64,000 nt of DNA from Planomicrobium soli. Lineage in GTDB: Bacteria; Bacillota; Bacilli; Bacillales_A; Planococcaceae. The stretch spans positions 124,001 through 188,000 of the forward strand of contig NZ_PYAT01000001.1 of NCBI RefSeq assembly GCF_003014655.1, in the 5' to 3' direction. The position numbers and the translations under genes are program-made. A model generated the notes under the pieces. The model worked only from the letters and a program-made list of their open reading frames with translations. It searched no databases and was not told where the DNA came from. Position 1 is the stretch's first letter; the number at the start of each line of letters is the position of its first letter. This document shows positions 48,777-57,652 of this stretch, piece after piece.

Positions 48777-49787
48777 TTATTTGAATTCCAGCCTGACAAC
48801 TCCTTTGCCATCTTTCACTTCTATTTCCGCATAAGAGCCGTTCACTAGTGTTATCTGAGGAGGAACATGTCCGCAATCTACATCATAAGCGATGGGAATG
48901 TTCAATTCGCTTGCCAAATCTTCATACATTTTCTCTACTGTATATCCGCCTACAGATTCATTGGCAGGACTTCTCCCGAAAAGAATTCCGCTGCAGTTTT
49001 CAAACCAACCGGCATACTTCAATTGCGTTAGCGATCGTTTCAAATCCGTGACACTAAGCTCACAGTTTTCGAAAAACCAGACGACCGTTTCACCCGGAAT
49101 ATGCTCGGCGCGAAAATGCCGGACATCTCCATACGGTGTTCCTGCCAAATGGCGGATTACATCGATGCAGCCACCAAGCAAGCGGCCGGAAAATTTCTCC
49201 GTATTGCCGGATATGGTTTTCCAAAGGGTCGGCTCGGTTAAATGGAATACGGTTGGCGACGGATTTTCATGCAGCCATTCTTTTTGGTAAAAAGGCGAAG
49301 AAACTTGAGTTATTTTCTCCCCTTGTTTAGTCTGCAAAACATCCAGCCAGCGGATGGTTGTCCCATCCACTTCTTCTCCCCGGAGGTCGATAATATTGGT
49401 GCCATGCGCTGTTGCGATTCCTGTCTTTAATGTTATAGCCAGTAGCAGAAGGCTGATGTCAGAGTAGCCTAGAACCCATTTTGGTTCAATGTCCTTAAAA
49501 TCAAGATGTTCCAGAATTTCAATCAGCATTTCTCCGCCCCATGGAGGAAAAATCATGTCAATGGAATCATCTTTAAGCATCTCCATTAATTCGTTCGCCC
49601 TTTTTCTAGCCGGAGCCGATTTCGCCTCTTGTTGGGTCCATGGGGTTTGTCCAATTTGTACGTTGAATCCACGGCCCTCTTGCCGTTCTTTTGCGGAGAG
49701 GAGCAATGGATGCAACTCATCTCGCATTCCTGAAGATGGAGCCGTGACTCCTATAGTTTGCAGCGGCCTTTGCGGATAGACTATCAA
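48777..49787 (-). CDS. S66 family peptidase (LD-carboxypeptidase / MccF-like)
   Basis: The product is 336 residues with the S66 nucleophile GYSDIS, the later Glu and His (VDCGHVPPQ), and an Asp/Gly-rich GGEMLIEIL region. It resembles MccF and YocD, which cleave amide bonds in toxic nucleotide peptides or in peptidoglycan LD-tetrapeptides. A TTG at 49787, with AAAGGGGA upstream, is preferred to a GTG at 49811 that lacks a site. Confidence 0.85.
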   Translation of the reverse strand: MIVYPQRPLQTIGVTAPSSGMRDELHPLLLSAKERQEGRGFNVQIGQTPWTQQEAKSAPARKRANELMEMLKDDSIDMIFPPWGGEMLIEILEHLDFKDIEPKWVLGYSDISLLLLAITLKTGIATAHGTNIIDLRGEEVDGTTIRWLDVLQTKQGEKITQVSSPFYQKEWLHENPSPTVFHLTEPTLWKTISGNTEKFSGRLLGGCIDVIRHLAGTPYGDVRHFRAEHIPGETVVWFFENCELSVTDLKRSLTQLKYAGWFENCSGILFGRSPANESVGGYTVEKMYEDLASELNIPIAYDVDCGHVPPQITLVNGSYAEIEVKDGKGVVRLEFK

Positions 49788-49833
49788 ACAAAAGTCCCCT
49801 TTCGTTTTCACCTAAAATTTTTCTAATTTTGAT

Positions 49834-50040
49834 TTATGTATAAGAGATAAGCGCATAAAGCATGCCGCAGAGAATCGCACCGCCGAGCAGAAAAAGAAAG
49901 GTTTGCGTTAAGAAATCTAATATTTTACTCGGCTTTCGATCTAATTTGCGATTATGTACGTGCAGAACTCCGTAAGAAAGTCCTCCCTGGGCTGTTCCTG
50001 AAATATGTCCACGGTTTTTGCTTTTTTTTCTCGGTTCCAT
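49834..50040 (-). CDS. Small membrane-anchored protein, 68 aa
   Basis: A basic N-terminus (MEPRKKSKNRGHISGTAQ) precedes one C-terminal membrane helix (FLFLLGGAILCGMLYALI). AGGAGGGG precedes the ATG by 6 nt. No family is recognised. Confidence 0.7.
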   Translation of the reverse strand: MEPRKKSKNRGHISGTAQGGLSYGVLHVHNRKLDRKPSKILDFLTQTFLFLLGGAILCGMLYALISYT

Positions 50041-50232
50041 GAAGCCCCTCCTATTCTATATCTTTCATAAAATAAATATGTATTTTAATCTTACAACAAA
50101 GTCAACTTGTTAAGAAAGTCCTATTTCAAACTATTTTGAAAAGCTGTTTGTATCTCGTTTTTCTTTTGGTTAAAGAAAAAGGGCAAGGGTATAGTAGGAA
50201 GAGGAAGTACAAGAATAAGGAGCGTGGAATAT

Positions 50233-50877
50233 ATGAAAGTATTGATAGTCGGAGCAAACGGGCAAATCGGACGACAGTTTGTAAAACTGCTTAGTGAAGA
50301 TCCTCACCATACACCTGTCGCAATGCTGCGCAGCGAAGAACAAATCAGCTTTTTCAACAGCTTGAACGTTGAATCGGTCTTAGTGAGCCTTGAAGAAAGT
50401 GTTCAAGCTATAGCCGCAGTAATGGAAGGTTTCGACGCGGTTGTTTTTACTGCTGGAAGCGGCGGCTCGACTGGAGCGGATAAAACCTTGCTGATCGACT
50501 TGGATGGTGCTGCAAAAACAATCGAAGCTGCACAGCAAACAGGAACGGATCGTTTTTTGATGGTCAGTGCCATCCATGCAGATCGCCGCGAGCAATGGGG
50601 GAACGAGATTGCGCCGTATTATGTAGCCAAACACCATGCCGATAATATCTTACGCGCAAGCGGGTTGGCATATACGATCATTCGTCCAGGGGCTTTGACG
50701 AACGATCCAGGAAGCGGGAAAATACAAGCTGGTGAAAATCTGGAAGGCGGTCCTATTCCACGGGAAGATGTCGCAAAAGTGTTACTTCATGCCCTGACAA
50801 GCGAGCATTTGCACGGAAAAACGTTTGAGGTGATTTCGGGGGAAGAGGAAATTGCCGATGCTTTAAAACGGCTATAA
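50233..50877 (+). CDS. Atypical SDR, NAD(P)-binding protein (YhfK-like)
   Basis: The product is 214 residues with a Rossmann start MKVLIVGANGQIGRQFVKLL (GxxGxxG), TAGSGG and a C-terminal PREDVAKVLLHAL region, as in the atypical SDR family with YhfK. Catalytic Tyr/Lys of classical SDRs are replaced by YYVAKHHADNIL. It may be a flavin or quinone reductase. ATG 50233 has AAGGAG 10 nt upstream. A promoter with TATAGT (50190-50195) and TTGGTT is possible. Terminator at 50879-50912. Confidence 0.88.
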   Translation: MKVLIVGANGQIGRQFVKLLSEDPHHTPVAMLRSEEQISFFNSLNVESVLVSLEESVQAIAAVMEGFDAVVFTAGSGGSTGADKTLLIDLDGAAKTIEAAQQTGTDRFLMVSAIHADRREQWGNEIAPYYVAKHHADNILRASGLAYTIIRPGALTNDPGSGKIQAGENLEGGPIPREDVAKVLLHALTSEHLHGKTFEVISGEEEIADALKRL

Positions 50878-50878
50878 C

Positions 50879-50912
50879 AAAAAGCAGGCTTCTTTTAGAA
50901 AGCCTGCTTTTT
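50879..50912. terminator. Bidirectional terminator
   Basis: AAAGCAGGCTT and AAGCCTGCTTT around a 7-nt loop. Confidence 0.9.
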
Positions 50913-51156
50913 ATGGGGAAACTTTTGCATTTTTGAAGCCTAATGCTATTTGAAAGAAAAATGCTAGTGAGCAGCATACGATCGCTACATAGCCAAACGC
51001 TGAAATTGGCTGCATTTGAATTGTTTGAACAACAAGAAGGAGCATAAGTGCAGCTATTGCAAAATTAACGATATAAGGCTTGCCATAAAATTTCTTCGAT
51101 GCGACTCCTACAAAAACCGCAACTGCTATAATCATCATCAGCAGGAAAATTCCCAT
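50911..51156 (-). CDS. Small membrane protein, 81 aa
   Basis: The product has three hydrophobic segments (about 1-20, 28-48, 52-72), with KFYGKPYIVNFAIAALML between and a FKNAKVSP tail. AAAGGATGAGAAG precedes the ATG. No family is recognised. It ends at the shared terminator. Confidence 0.7.
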   Translation of the reverse strand: MGIFLLMMIIAVAVFVGVASKKFYGKPYIVNFAIAALMLLLVVQTIQMQPISAFGYVAIVCCSLAFFFQIALGFKNAKVSP

Positions 51157-51221
51157 AATAACTTCTCATCCTTTAACCAGTTTTTTAAATTTTAGCATAT
51201 TTCCGCAAAATTCGGTAGGCC

Positions 51222-51719
51222 TCACGGCAACTGCTTGTATGCCAAACGGCTTATAACTTCTTCATGTTGAGGAAATTGTTCAAGCAATTCTTGCTGGCTG
51301 AACAATTTAAAGTCGGTAAAATCAAAGCCAGGAGTTACCATACAGCCGACAAGTGAAAAAGTGTCCGCTGTATCAACGGATGAACCGAATATAGATCCTT
51401 TTTCGACCAATACTTGAGGCTTCTCCCCTTTTTCGATTGTTAATCCCAATTTTTCCTGCCGATACTCTCCTGTTGGATCAATAATATGCACGGTCAAGGA
51501 ACTGCCCGCATGAAAATACCACAGTTCATCAGACAACAGTTGATGGAAATGCGAAATGTTTTCAGAGCGAAGCAGGAAATAAATGCTTGTATACAAATGG
51601 CGCATGCCCGGATGGCTAGCCGGTGAAATTAATTCTTCGGATTTGAATGATTGCTTAAAATAACCACCTTCCGGATGTTCTTCCATCTGGAGCTGTTCTA
51701 TCCAATAATCTGCGTTCAT
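51222..51719 (-). CDS. Cupin, DUF985 family
   Basis: The product is 165 residues: EHPEGGYFKQSF, SIYFLLRSENISHFHQL, DELWYFHAGSSL (cupin metal His) and GCMVTPGFDFTDFKL. This is the DUF985 (YML079-like) cupin family. It is probably a metal-binding sugar isomerase-like or unknown enzyme. Its ATG overlaps the stop of the upstream nucleotidyltransferase gene. Confidence 0.9.
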   Translation of the reverse strand: MNADYWIEQLQMEEHPEGGYFKQSFKSEELISPASHPGMRHLYTSIYFLLRSENISHFHQLLSDELWYFHAGSSLTVHIIDPTGEYRQEKLGLTIEKGEKPQVLVEKGSIFGSSVDTADTFSLVGCMVTPGFDFTDFKLFSQQELLEQFPQHEEVISRLAYKQLP

Positions 51720-52468
51720 ATTTTCTCTGCCTTCCCATTTATATTTGAGTGCGTCTTTTTCCCTTGAGAAAAACCTTCAAACAACCGTCCGCCGCAAGGG
51801 ATCAGGATATTGTCCACCAGCTTGATAACCTCCGCTTTTTGGCCTGTCCGGTAAAAATCATTAAAAACAGCCGTAAAATTGTTGGCATAATCCTGATCGA
51901 AATTCCGCAGCGCCCGCACAATCCATTTGGATTGTCCTATCCACCTGCCATTTGTCCTCAAAACAAACTCGCTGGCAGACGCCGATAAGGCGCTTGCGAT
52001 AAATAAATCTTCCGAACGATCTGAACTGCCGATAAAATCATCCAGCAAGTCTGTAAGAAAATAACGCTTTATCCCAATAGTTTCTTCCGTCCATGCTTCG
52101 GGTCCTTTTTCCAACAAATATTCCGCTTCGGCCTTGATCGCTTTTAGCCTCACTTCTCCTTTGATTGCGGTTCCTTCTGCAACCATCGTCGGCAGAGATG
52201 GCCGAGCACGGCTGCAATCACTTTGAAAAAAGGCTTGATACGATCTGAAATTATGGACAAACACTTCGATGGGCCATCCATTTTCTCTAAAGGATTCCCG
52301 GTAAGAGCCAGAGATCTGCTCATCAAAAATTACAATGTCGAGATCCGAACTGATTGTCGCCTCTCCTCTGACGGTGCTGCCCGCAAGCAATGCACACTGG
52401 CATAATGGAAAGTGCTGATCTACAAATTCCGCTGCCGCCTCTTTAGCTTCTTTGCGATAGATTGCCAA
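51716..52468 (-). CDS. Nucleotidyltransferase-domain protein
   Basis: The product is 250 residues. The catalytic motif LLAGSTVRGEATISSDLDIV (GSxxxG...SDxD) and a further EVFVHN strand with a Glu mark an NTase domain of the aminoglycoside-adenylyltransferase or MNT type. The rest is helical. Coupled with the cupin. Function unknown; it could modify a small molecule or an RNA. Confidence 0.85.
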   Translation of the reverse strand: MAIYRKEAKEAAAEFVDQHFPLCQCALLAGSTVRGEATISSDLDIVIFDEQISGSYRESFRENGWPIEVFVHNFRSYQAFFQSDCSRARPSLPTMVAEGTAIKGEVRLKAIKAEAEYLLEKGPEAWTEETIGIKRYFLTDLLDDFIGSSDRSEDLFIASALSASASEFVLRTNGRWIGQSKWIVRALRNFDQDYANNFTAVFNDFYRTGQKAEVIKLVDNILIPCGGRLFEGFSQGKKTHSNINGKAEKI

Positions 52469-52564
52469 ACTGCTTTCACCTCTTTTTATTTACCACTATG
52501 AACACTTTTTTTACTTATTGATTCTGTGCAAATGAACCCTTTATCATCTAGCAGCAATAGAAAT

Positions 52565-52583
52565 GTTGGAGGATGCCTCCAAC
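52565..52583. other. Second hairpin after the terminator of the SDR operon
   Basis: GTTGGAGG and CCTCCAAC pair around ATG. The stem lies directly behind the terminator at 52584-52625 in the direction of minus transcription. Confidence 0.5.
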
Positions 52584-52625
52584 AAAAATAAAAGAGCTGG
52601 AAAAGATTCCAACTCTTTTATTTTT
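52584..52625 (-). terminator. Terminator of the amidohydrolase-SDR-70aa operon
   Basis: On the minus strand AAAAGAG/TGG pair with CCA/CTCTTTT, followed by ATTTTTG. Confidence 0.85.
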
Positions 52626-52830
52626 GTTTATGCCTGCGCATTTCCGCGACCGCGTTATTATATTTATCAAAATCAAACTCCAAGGTGTTCGGTTTGTAAA
52701 AATACAGAATAGATTGTTTTTCCCCTTGGACCAGCATATGATTGACGACCGCTTTCGGGCTTGCCATGTCGATGCCTTCTTGTTCAGCATTGCTTAATTT
52801 TTGAATGATCTCTTTTGGTGTAGTGTTCAC
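52618..52830 (-). CDS. Small protein of unknown function, 70 aa
   Basis: The product is soluble and helical, KEIIQKLSNAEQEGIDMASP then YKPNTLEFDFDKYNNAVAEM and a basic RRHKQK tail. The GTG at 52830 overlaps the SDR stop and AAAGGA precedes it. No family recognised; third gene of the operon. Confidence 0.7.
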   Translation of the reverse strand: MNTTPKEIIQKLSNAEQEGIDMASPKAVVNHMLVQGEKQSILYFYKPNTLEFDFDKYNNAVAEMRRHKQK

Positions 52831-53576
52831 TGTTCAGACGTCCTTTCTGTTTTATAGGCTGACAATGCCCGCAAATCCAAAATTGGATCAAGCTTAAGAA
52901 AATCTGGCCGGCGCAAAAGCTTGATCAGCTGTGCTGCCGTTTCTTCCGGCGTGCTCAATTTGCCTGTATCTTTATAGTCCTGGAATTGTCCAAGTAGCGG
53001 AAAATCCAGTTCATTGCTTTTTCGGATCTGCTCCTGCATACCTGTATCAATGATCCCTGGAGCTACAGCCACCACTTTTACATCATCTTCTTCTGCATCC
53101 AATACCCTGCTGAAATGGTCGAGTCCCGCTTTTGACGCGCAATAGGCGCTCCAACCTCGGTATACTTTCCTCCCGGCGCCAGATGAAATGTTGACGATCG
53201 ATTTTATACAGTCCACATTTTTAAACTGGGCAATAAACGATGAACTCAAAATCATCGGCGCAGTTAAGTTCAAGTTGATGTTCGCTTGTATCGCCAGCGG
53301 ATCGTTTTGCCCTGAAAAACCGATGGGTTCAATAGTGCCTGCATTGTTAATCAAGGTAATGCTTTGCACATTTTCAGGAAGCGCTGAAGCGATTTTGGCG
53401 ACCAGGCCTGGAATTTCCGGCAAATCGGTCAAATCGAACTCATAGAAAAGTTCTCTATTCCACTCACTGTTCTTGGACCGGGCAATACCGAAGACAATAT
53501 GCCCTGCCTCGACTAACTGCCTGCATAATGCCAGTCCAATGCCTTTGGAAGCTCCGGTAACAATGAAAACTTCCAT
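52827..53576 (-). CDS. Short-chain dehydrogenase, sepiapterin-reductase/YueD-like
   Basis: The product is 249 residues. Classical SDR: TGASKGIG (cofactor), NNAGT, Ser in ISSGAG, and YCASKAG (Tyr/Lys) are present. It matches the YueD/benzil reductase or sepiapterin-reductase subgroup. Its ATG overlaps the amidohydrolase stop (TGATG). Confidence 0.92.
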   Translation of the reverse strand: MEVFIVTGASKGIGLALCRQLVEAGHIVFGIARSKNSEWNRELFYEFDLTDLPEIPGLVAKIASALPENVQSITLINNAGTIEPIGFSGQNDPLAIQANINLNLTAPMILSSSFIAQFKNVDCIKSIVNISSGAGRKVYRGWSAYCASKAGLDHFSRVLDAEEDDVKVVAVAPGIIDTGMQEQIRKSNELDFPLLGQFQDYKDTGKLSTPEETAAQLIKLLRRPDFLKLDPILDLRALSAYKTERTSEQ

Positions 53577-55159
53577 CAGCTATGCACCTTTCCCGCTTTT
53601 TGGAACATGATATCCCCAGCGACTACCGTCATTTCCACTTGCGCTTCAAGCAGCTGTTCTTCGCTGCCTTCGAACAAATCCCGGTCAAAAACAGTAAAGT
53701 CTGCATCAAAACCTTCTTTGATCATGCCGCGTTCATGTTCTTTGCAAATAGCACCGGCTGAGCCGCTTGTATAAAGCCCAATAGCTTCAAAGCGGGAAAG
53801 TTTTTCTCCCGGCAAATAACCTTCATGTGCATCATAAGGATTTCTTCTGGTTACAGCTGCATAAATGCCCAGGCGCGGATCCACTTCTTCAATCGGCGCG
53901 TCTGAGCCGCCAGCGCAGATCAAACCGCTGTCTAAAAGCTTTTTCCAAGCATAGGACCATTCCATCCGCTCTTCGCCAAGCCGTTCGACTACCCAAGGGA
54001 AATCGGATGTTACAAAGCTTGGCTGCAAATCCAAGATAACATCAAGTTTTTGCATACGCTCTACCAAATCTTCGCGGACCACAACCGTGTGGATCAGCCG
54101 GTCGCGCTTTCCTTTTGGAACCGGATGCGCTTCGATGGCATCCAGCGCTTTTTCCAAACCAAGGTCGCCGATAACATGAATCGCTACTGCTTCATCGTAT
54201 TTTCTGGCTAATGCAACTAGCTCCGCCAATTCGTTGTCTCCGTGGATAGCTACCCCACTAGTGGACGGGTCGTCGTTATACGGTTTGCTAAGAAGCGCGG
54301 TTCTCCCACCCATGGCTCCGTCTGCGAAGATTTTCATCGGGCCGGGATCGATAAACGGTTCAAAGTATTCGGCGCCTTCCATCATTTTTTCAAATTCACT
54401 ATGGGCACGCAATAAATGCGCACGGAATTTGCGCTTTTTTGTGATGACGTTCTTGAAAGCTTGCAGCGGGCGCGAATAATCGCCGTAATAACCCATGTCT
54501 TCTGTATGAGCGCCAGTCAGTCCAAGTGACAGCAAATCATCGACCGACTTTTCAAGTGCGCGGGTCAAAAAGGCGACGCTCACTTCCGGGACTTTCGCAG
54601 AAACCAAGTCTTGTGCAGCGTCGAGCAAATAACCTGTCGGCTCGCCATCATTATCACGTACAATAACGCCGCCTTCCGGATCAGGCGTATCTTTCGTGAT
54701 GCCGGCTAACTCCAATGCACTAGAATTTGCCAGGATGGCGTGCCTGCAAATCCGCTTCAACAGCATCGGCGACTCTGTTATTTCATCCAGTTCATGGCGA
54801 TGGAAAATTTTCCGGTCCGGAAAATTATTTTCGTTCCAGCCTTCTCCGATAAACCATTCACTGCTGGCAATAGTGGCGGTTTCGCTGATCAGCCGCTCTT
54901 TCATTTCCTCCGCAGATTCGATTTTTGATAAATCGACACGCAATAATTTCTCGCCATGGCCGATCATATGCATGTGGCTGTCCACTAATCCGGGATAGAC
55001 CACTTTCCCATTCAAATCCTGTTCTGCATCAGCGATTTTCTTCAACTCTTCATATGGTCCAACTTTTATTATTTTGCCGTCCTCGACCAATACCGAATCG
55101 ACTCTTTCTCCTTCGGCAGCCATCGTATAAATAGTCCCTCCGTGCCACAACACTTTCAT
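53576..55159 (-). CDS. Amidohydrolase, YtcJ-like
   Basis: The product is 527 residues. Metal-binding motif VDSHMHMIGHG, later HRHELDEITES, AIHVIGD and GSDAPIEEVDP are typical of the YtcJ branch of the amidohydrolase superfamily (metal-dependent hydrolases). Likely a cytoplasmic hydrolase of an amide or imide; the substrate is unknown. AAAAGGAGTGG precedes ATG 55159. First gene of a three-gene operon. Confidence 0.93.
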   Translation of the reverse strand: MKVLWHGGTIYTMAAEGERVDSVLVEDGKIIKVGPYEELKKIADAEQDLNGKVVYPGLVDSHMHMIGHGEKLLRVDLSKIESAEEMKERLISETATIASSEWFIGEGWNENNFPDRKIFHRHELDEITESPMLLKRICRHAILANSSALELAGITKDTPDPEGGVIVRDNDGEPTGYLLDAAQDLVSAKVPEVSVAFLTRALEKSVDDLLSLGLTGAHTEDMGYYGDYSRPLQAFKNVITKKRKFRAHLLRAHSEFEKMMEGAEYFEPFIDPGPMKIFADGAMGGRTALLSKPYNDDPSTSGVAIHGDNELAELVALARKYDEAVAIHVIGDLGLEKALDAIEAHPVPKGKRDRLIHTVVVREDLVERMQKLDVILDLQPSFVTSDFPWVVERLGEERMEWSYAWKKLLDSGLICAGGSDAPIEEVDPRLGIYAAVTRRNPYDAHEGYLPGEKLSRFEAIGLYTSGSAGAICKEHERGMIKEGFDADFTVFDRDLFEGSEEQLLEAQVEMTVVAGDIMFQKAGKVHS

Positions 55160-55279
55160 TTGACCACTCCTTTTCTCTTTATTCATCATAAATCCTAATT
55201 CTGATAGGTTCAATAAGATTGATTTGAAATAACAAAATGTTTTATTGTAAGCATCTAAAAAGAAAGTGAAAATGATTTA

Positions 55280-55288
55280 TGGTATAAT
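55280..55288 (+). promoter_or_regulatory. Extended -10 promoter of the CorC-like gene
   Basis: TGGTATAAT, a TGn extended -10 without a clear -35, 52 bp before the start. Confidence 0.55.
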
Positions 55289-55317
55289 CGTTCTTATCTA
55301 TAGAAAGCAGAGGTGAA

Positions 55318-55334
55318 CCCTCCAAGCCGGAGGG
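55318..55334 (+). promoter_or_regulatory. Hairpin that pairs the ribosome site of the CorC-like gene
   Basis: CCCTCC (55318-55323), AAGCC loop, GGAGGG (55329-55334). The GGAGGG is the ribosome site 6 nt before the TTG. A perfect stem would hide it; a potential translational switch. Confidence 0.6.
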
Positions 55335-55339
55335 ACTAA

Positions 55340-56671
55340 TTGGACAGTATACTTTTATTGAATTTGTTTTTGGTCGTTTTGCTGATTGGGCTAACGGCGT
55401 TATTTGTCGGTTCGGAATTTTCCATCATCAAAGTGAGAATGTCCAGGATTGACCAACTAATTTCTGAAGGCCATAAAGGCGCAGGACGGACCAAAAAAAT
55501 CATTGATAACCTGGATTATTATTTGTCCGCGTGTCAACTTGGTATTACCGTTACAGCACTCGGACTCGGGTGGCTCGGTGAACCAACAGTAGAACGGATT
55601 TTGCACCCGTTATTCGACCATTTGAGTATCGGCGAAACAACATCTTCTATTCTCTCGGTGGCGATCGCTTTTACTTTGATCACATACATTCATGTGGTTA
55701 TTGGAGAATTGGCACCTAAAACTCTGGCTATTCAATATGCTGAAAATATGGCGTTGTTCTTCTCTCGCCCATTGATCCTGTTCGGTGTCATTATGGGACC
55801 TTTCATTTGGCTTATGAACGGTTCTGCCCGTGTGTTCTTGCGGATGTTCGGAGTCGAACCTGCAGGCCATGAACAAGCCCATTCCGAAGAAGAATTGAAA
55901 ATCATCATGAACAAAAGCTTCCGAAGTGGTGAAATCAATCAAACAGAACTTTCCTATATGCAAAATATTTTTTCTTTTGATGAACGGACTGCCAAAGACA
56001 TCATGCTTCCGCGTACGCAGATGGCAACCATTTCCCTTGAAATGGACCACGAGGATCTAATGGAAATTGTGCGGGATAATCAATACACGCGTTATCCGGT
56101 TACGGAGAACGGCGATAAAGATGACATTATCGGCTTTATCAATGTTAAGGAAATGCTGACCAATTACACGTATAAACAAGATTTGAAAGCAAGTACGACT
56201 GTCCATGACATTCCGTTCGTCCATGAACTAGCTTCACTTCAAGATGTACTGCGCAAAATGCAGAAAGAGCGCGTCCATATGGCGATTGTCATTGATGAAT
56301 ATGGCGGTACCGCCGGCGTGATCACGATGGAAGACATATTGGAAGAAATCGTCGGAGAAATCCGTGATGAATTTGATGAAGATGAACAGGAAGACATCAA
56401 AGTTCTTGATGAAGACCATTATGTTTTGAGCGGCCGGGTATTGCTTTCTGATTTAGAAGAGCGTTTTGCTTTGAAGTTTGATGATAGTGAAGATGTAGAT
56501 ACGATAGGCGGATGGATTCAGTTGAAAAACACCGATATCCAAGAAGGCGGTTCAATTCCGCTTCTGACCCATACAGTAACTGTGGAAGAAATGGAACATC
56601 ATCAAATCATATCCGTATTGCTGACCCGGATTCCAGAAAAAGAACCAGTTGAAAAGAAATTGCCTATTTAA
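55340..56671 (+). CDS. CNNM/CBS/CorC membrane protein (hemolysin-like, YhdP/MpfA family)
   Basis: The product is 443 residues. An N-terminal DUF21/CNNM domain with four helices (about 5-27, 60-85, 95-117, 135-157) is followed by two CBS domains ([30 protein letters not shown]) and a CorC_HlyC domain at the C-terminus. Family members export magnesium or other divalent ions. The TTG at 55340 is set by GGAGGGA. No partner gene. Terminator at 56677-56726. Confidence 0.93.
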   Translation: MDSILLLNLFLVVLLIGLTALFVGSEFSIIKVRMSRIDQLISEGHKGAGRTKKIIDNLDYYLSACQLGITVTALGLGWLGEPTVERILHPLFDHLSIGETTSSILSVAIAFTLITYIHVVIGELAPKTLAIQYAENMALFFSRPLILFGVIMGPFIWLMNGSARVFLRMFGVEPAGHEQAHSEEELKIIMNKSFRSGEINQTELSYMQNIFSFDERTAKDIMLPRTQMATISLEMDHEDLMEIVRDNQYTRYPVTENGDKDDIIGFINVKEMLTNYTYKQDLKASTTVHDIPFVHELASLQDVLRKMQKERVHMAIVIDEYGGTAGVITMEDILEEIVGEIRDEFDEDEQEDIKVLDEDHYVLSGRVLLSDLEERFALKFDDSEDVDTIGGWIQLKNTDIQEGGSIPLLTHTVTVEEMEHHQIISVLLTRIPEKEPVEKKLPI

Positions 56672-56676
56672 TTATT

Positions 56677-56726
56677 AAAGCAAAAACTTCCTACAGTCTG
56701 TCTGTAGGAAGTTTTTGCTTTATTTT
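56677..56726. terminator. Bidirectional terminator
   Basis: A 20-bp perfect stem (AAAGCAAAAACTTCC and its complement) with a 5-nt loop. Confidence 0.95.
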
Positions 56727-57649
56727 TTATTGATTTGGGACTTCTCAAATTCAAACTTTTTCATCAGCATTTCGCCTGTATATCCATCTTGGATAAGCTG
56801 GGCTAAAATGGCTTTTGTTTCTTCGTCCGCCGCTTCGATATGTTCGGCACGGTCGATTTCCACTACATTCTCCTCATCCGTAATCCAGTCTGAAAAGCTG
56901 CCTGTATACAGGCGGAGCTGCTGATGGCCTTTTTCCGCCAGGACGGCATATACTGCAGCTGCTGATACTCCACTGCCGCAATAAACAACAGCCGGTTCAT
57001 TTTTCTGCAGGAGATCAGTAAAATCGACGTCTTCGTAAAATTCATTGCCGTGGACCAATCGCGCCCAATCATAATTCCGAGCTCCAGGTATGCGACCAGC
57101 CACTTTATCAAGCGGTTCGTTGATGCCTGCATAACGCTCCGCTGAACGGGCATCCACTAAGACGCCAAGTTCTTTGCCGGCAACAAGGCTTTTCACATAA
57201 TTACGGTCTGCGTAAAGTGCATCAACGAATTGAAGTTCGGCAAATGTCGGTTCATAATCCGGCACTTCAGCGGAAACCGCAATCCCTTGTTTTTTCAAAG
57301 CGGAAAACCCCAGCTTGCTGATAAAGACATTTTCAAATCCGGCATACTTCAAGAGCCACCATGCACGGGCGGCAAATGGCGCGCCGCCTTGATCATAAAT
57401 AACCACTTGGTCTTCCGGCGTCAAGCCGCTTGAACGAACCAAACGGACCAGTTGATCTTTTGATGGCATCGGATGGCGCCCACCTTCAGCTTCCATGTCC
57501 GACAAGTCCTTTTCTAGATCCCAAAATATGGCTTCGGCTACGTGCTCATCCATATAGAGCGCTTGACCGGCTTCCGGTCTTCCTAGTTCAAACCTGGCGT
57601 CTATCCAACGATATTTTTCAGTATCAGTCGTTTCAATAAAAACATTCAT
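56720..57649 (-). CDS. Two-domain rhodanese (thiosulfate/3-mercaptopyruvate sulfurtransferase)
   Basis: The product is 309 residues. The first rhodanese domain is non-catalytic; the second has the active loop VYCGSGVSA with Cys (about 236) and the preceding DARSAERYAG. This is the SseA/rhodanese layout that moves sulfur to cyanide or thiols. ATG 57649 follows the dynA stop; GAAAGGG is upstream. It is transcribed with dynA. Confidence 0.93.
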   Translation of the reverse strand: MNVFIETTDTEKYRWIDARFELGRPEAGQALYMDEHVAEAIFWDLEKDLSDMEAEGGRHPMPSKDQLVRLVRSSGLTPEDQVVIYDQGGAPFAARAWWLLKYAGFENVFISKLGFSALKKQGIAVSAEVPDYEPTFAELQFVDALYADRNYVKSLVAGKELGVLVDARSAERYAGINEPLDKVAGRIPGARNYDWARLVHGNEFYEDVDFTDLLQKNEPAVVYCGSGVSAAAVYAVLAEKGHQQLRLYTGSFSDWITDEENVVEIDRAEHIEAADEETKAILAQLIQDGYTGEMLMKKFEFEKSQINKK

Positions 57650-57652
57650 CAC

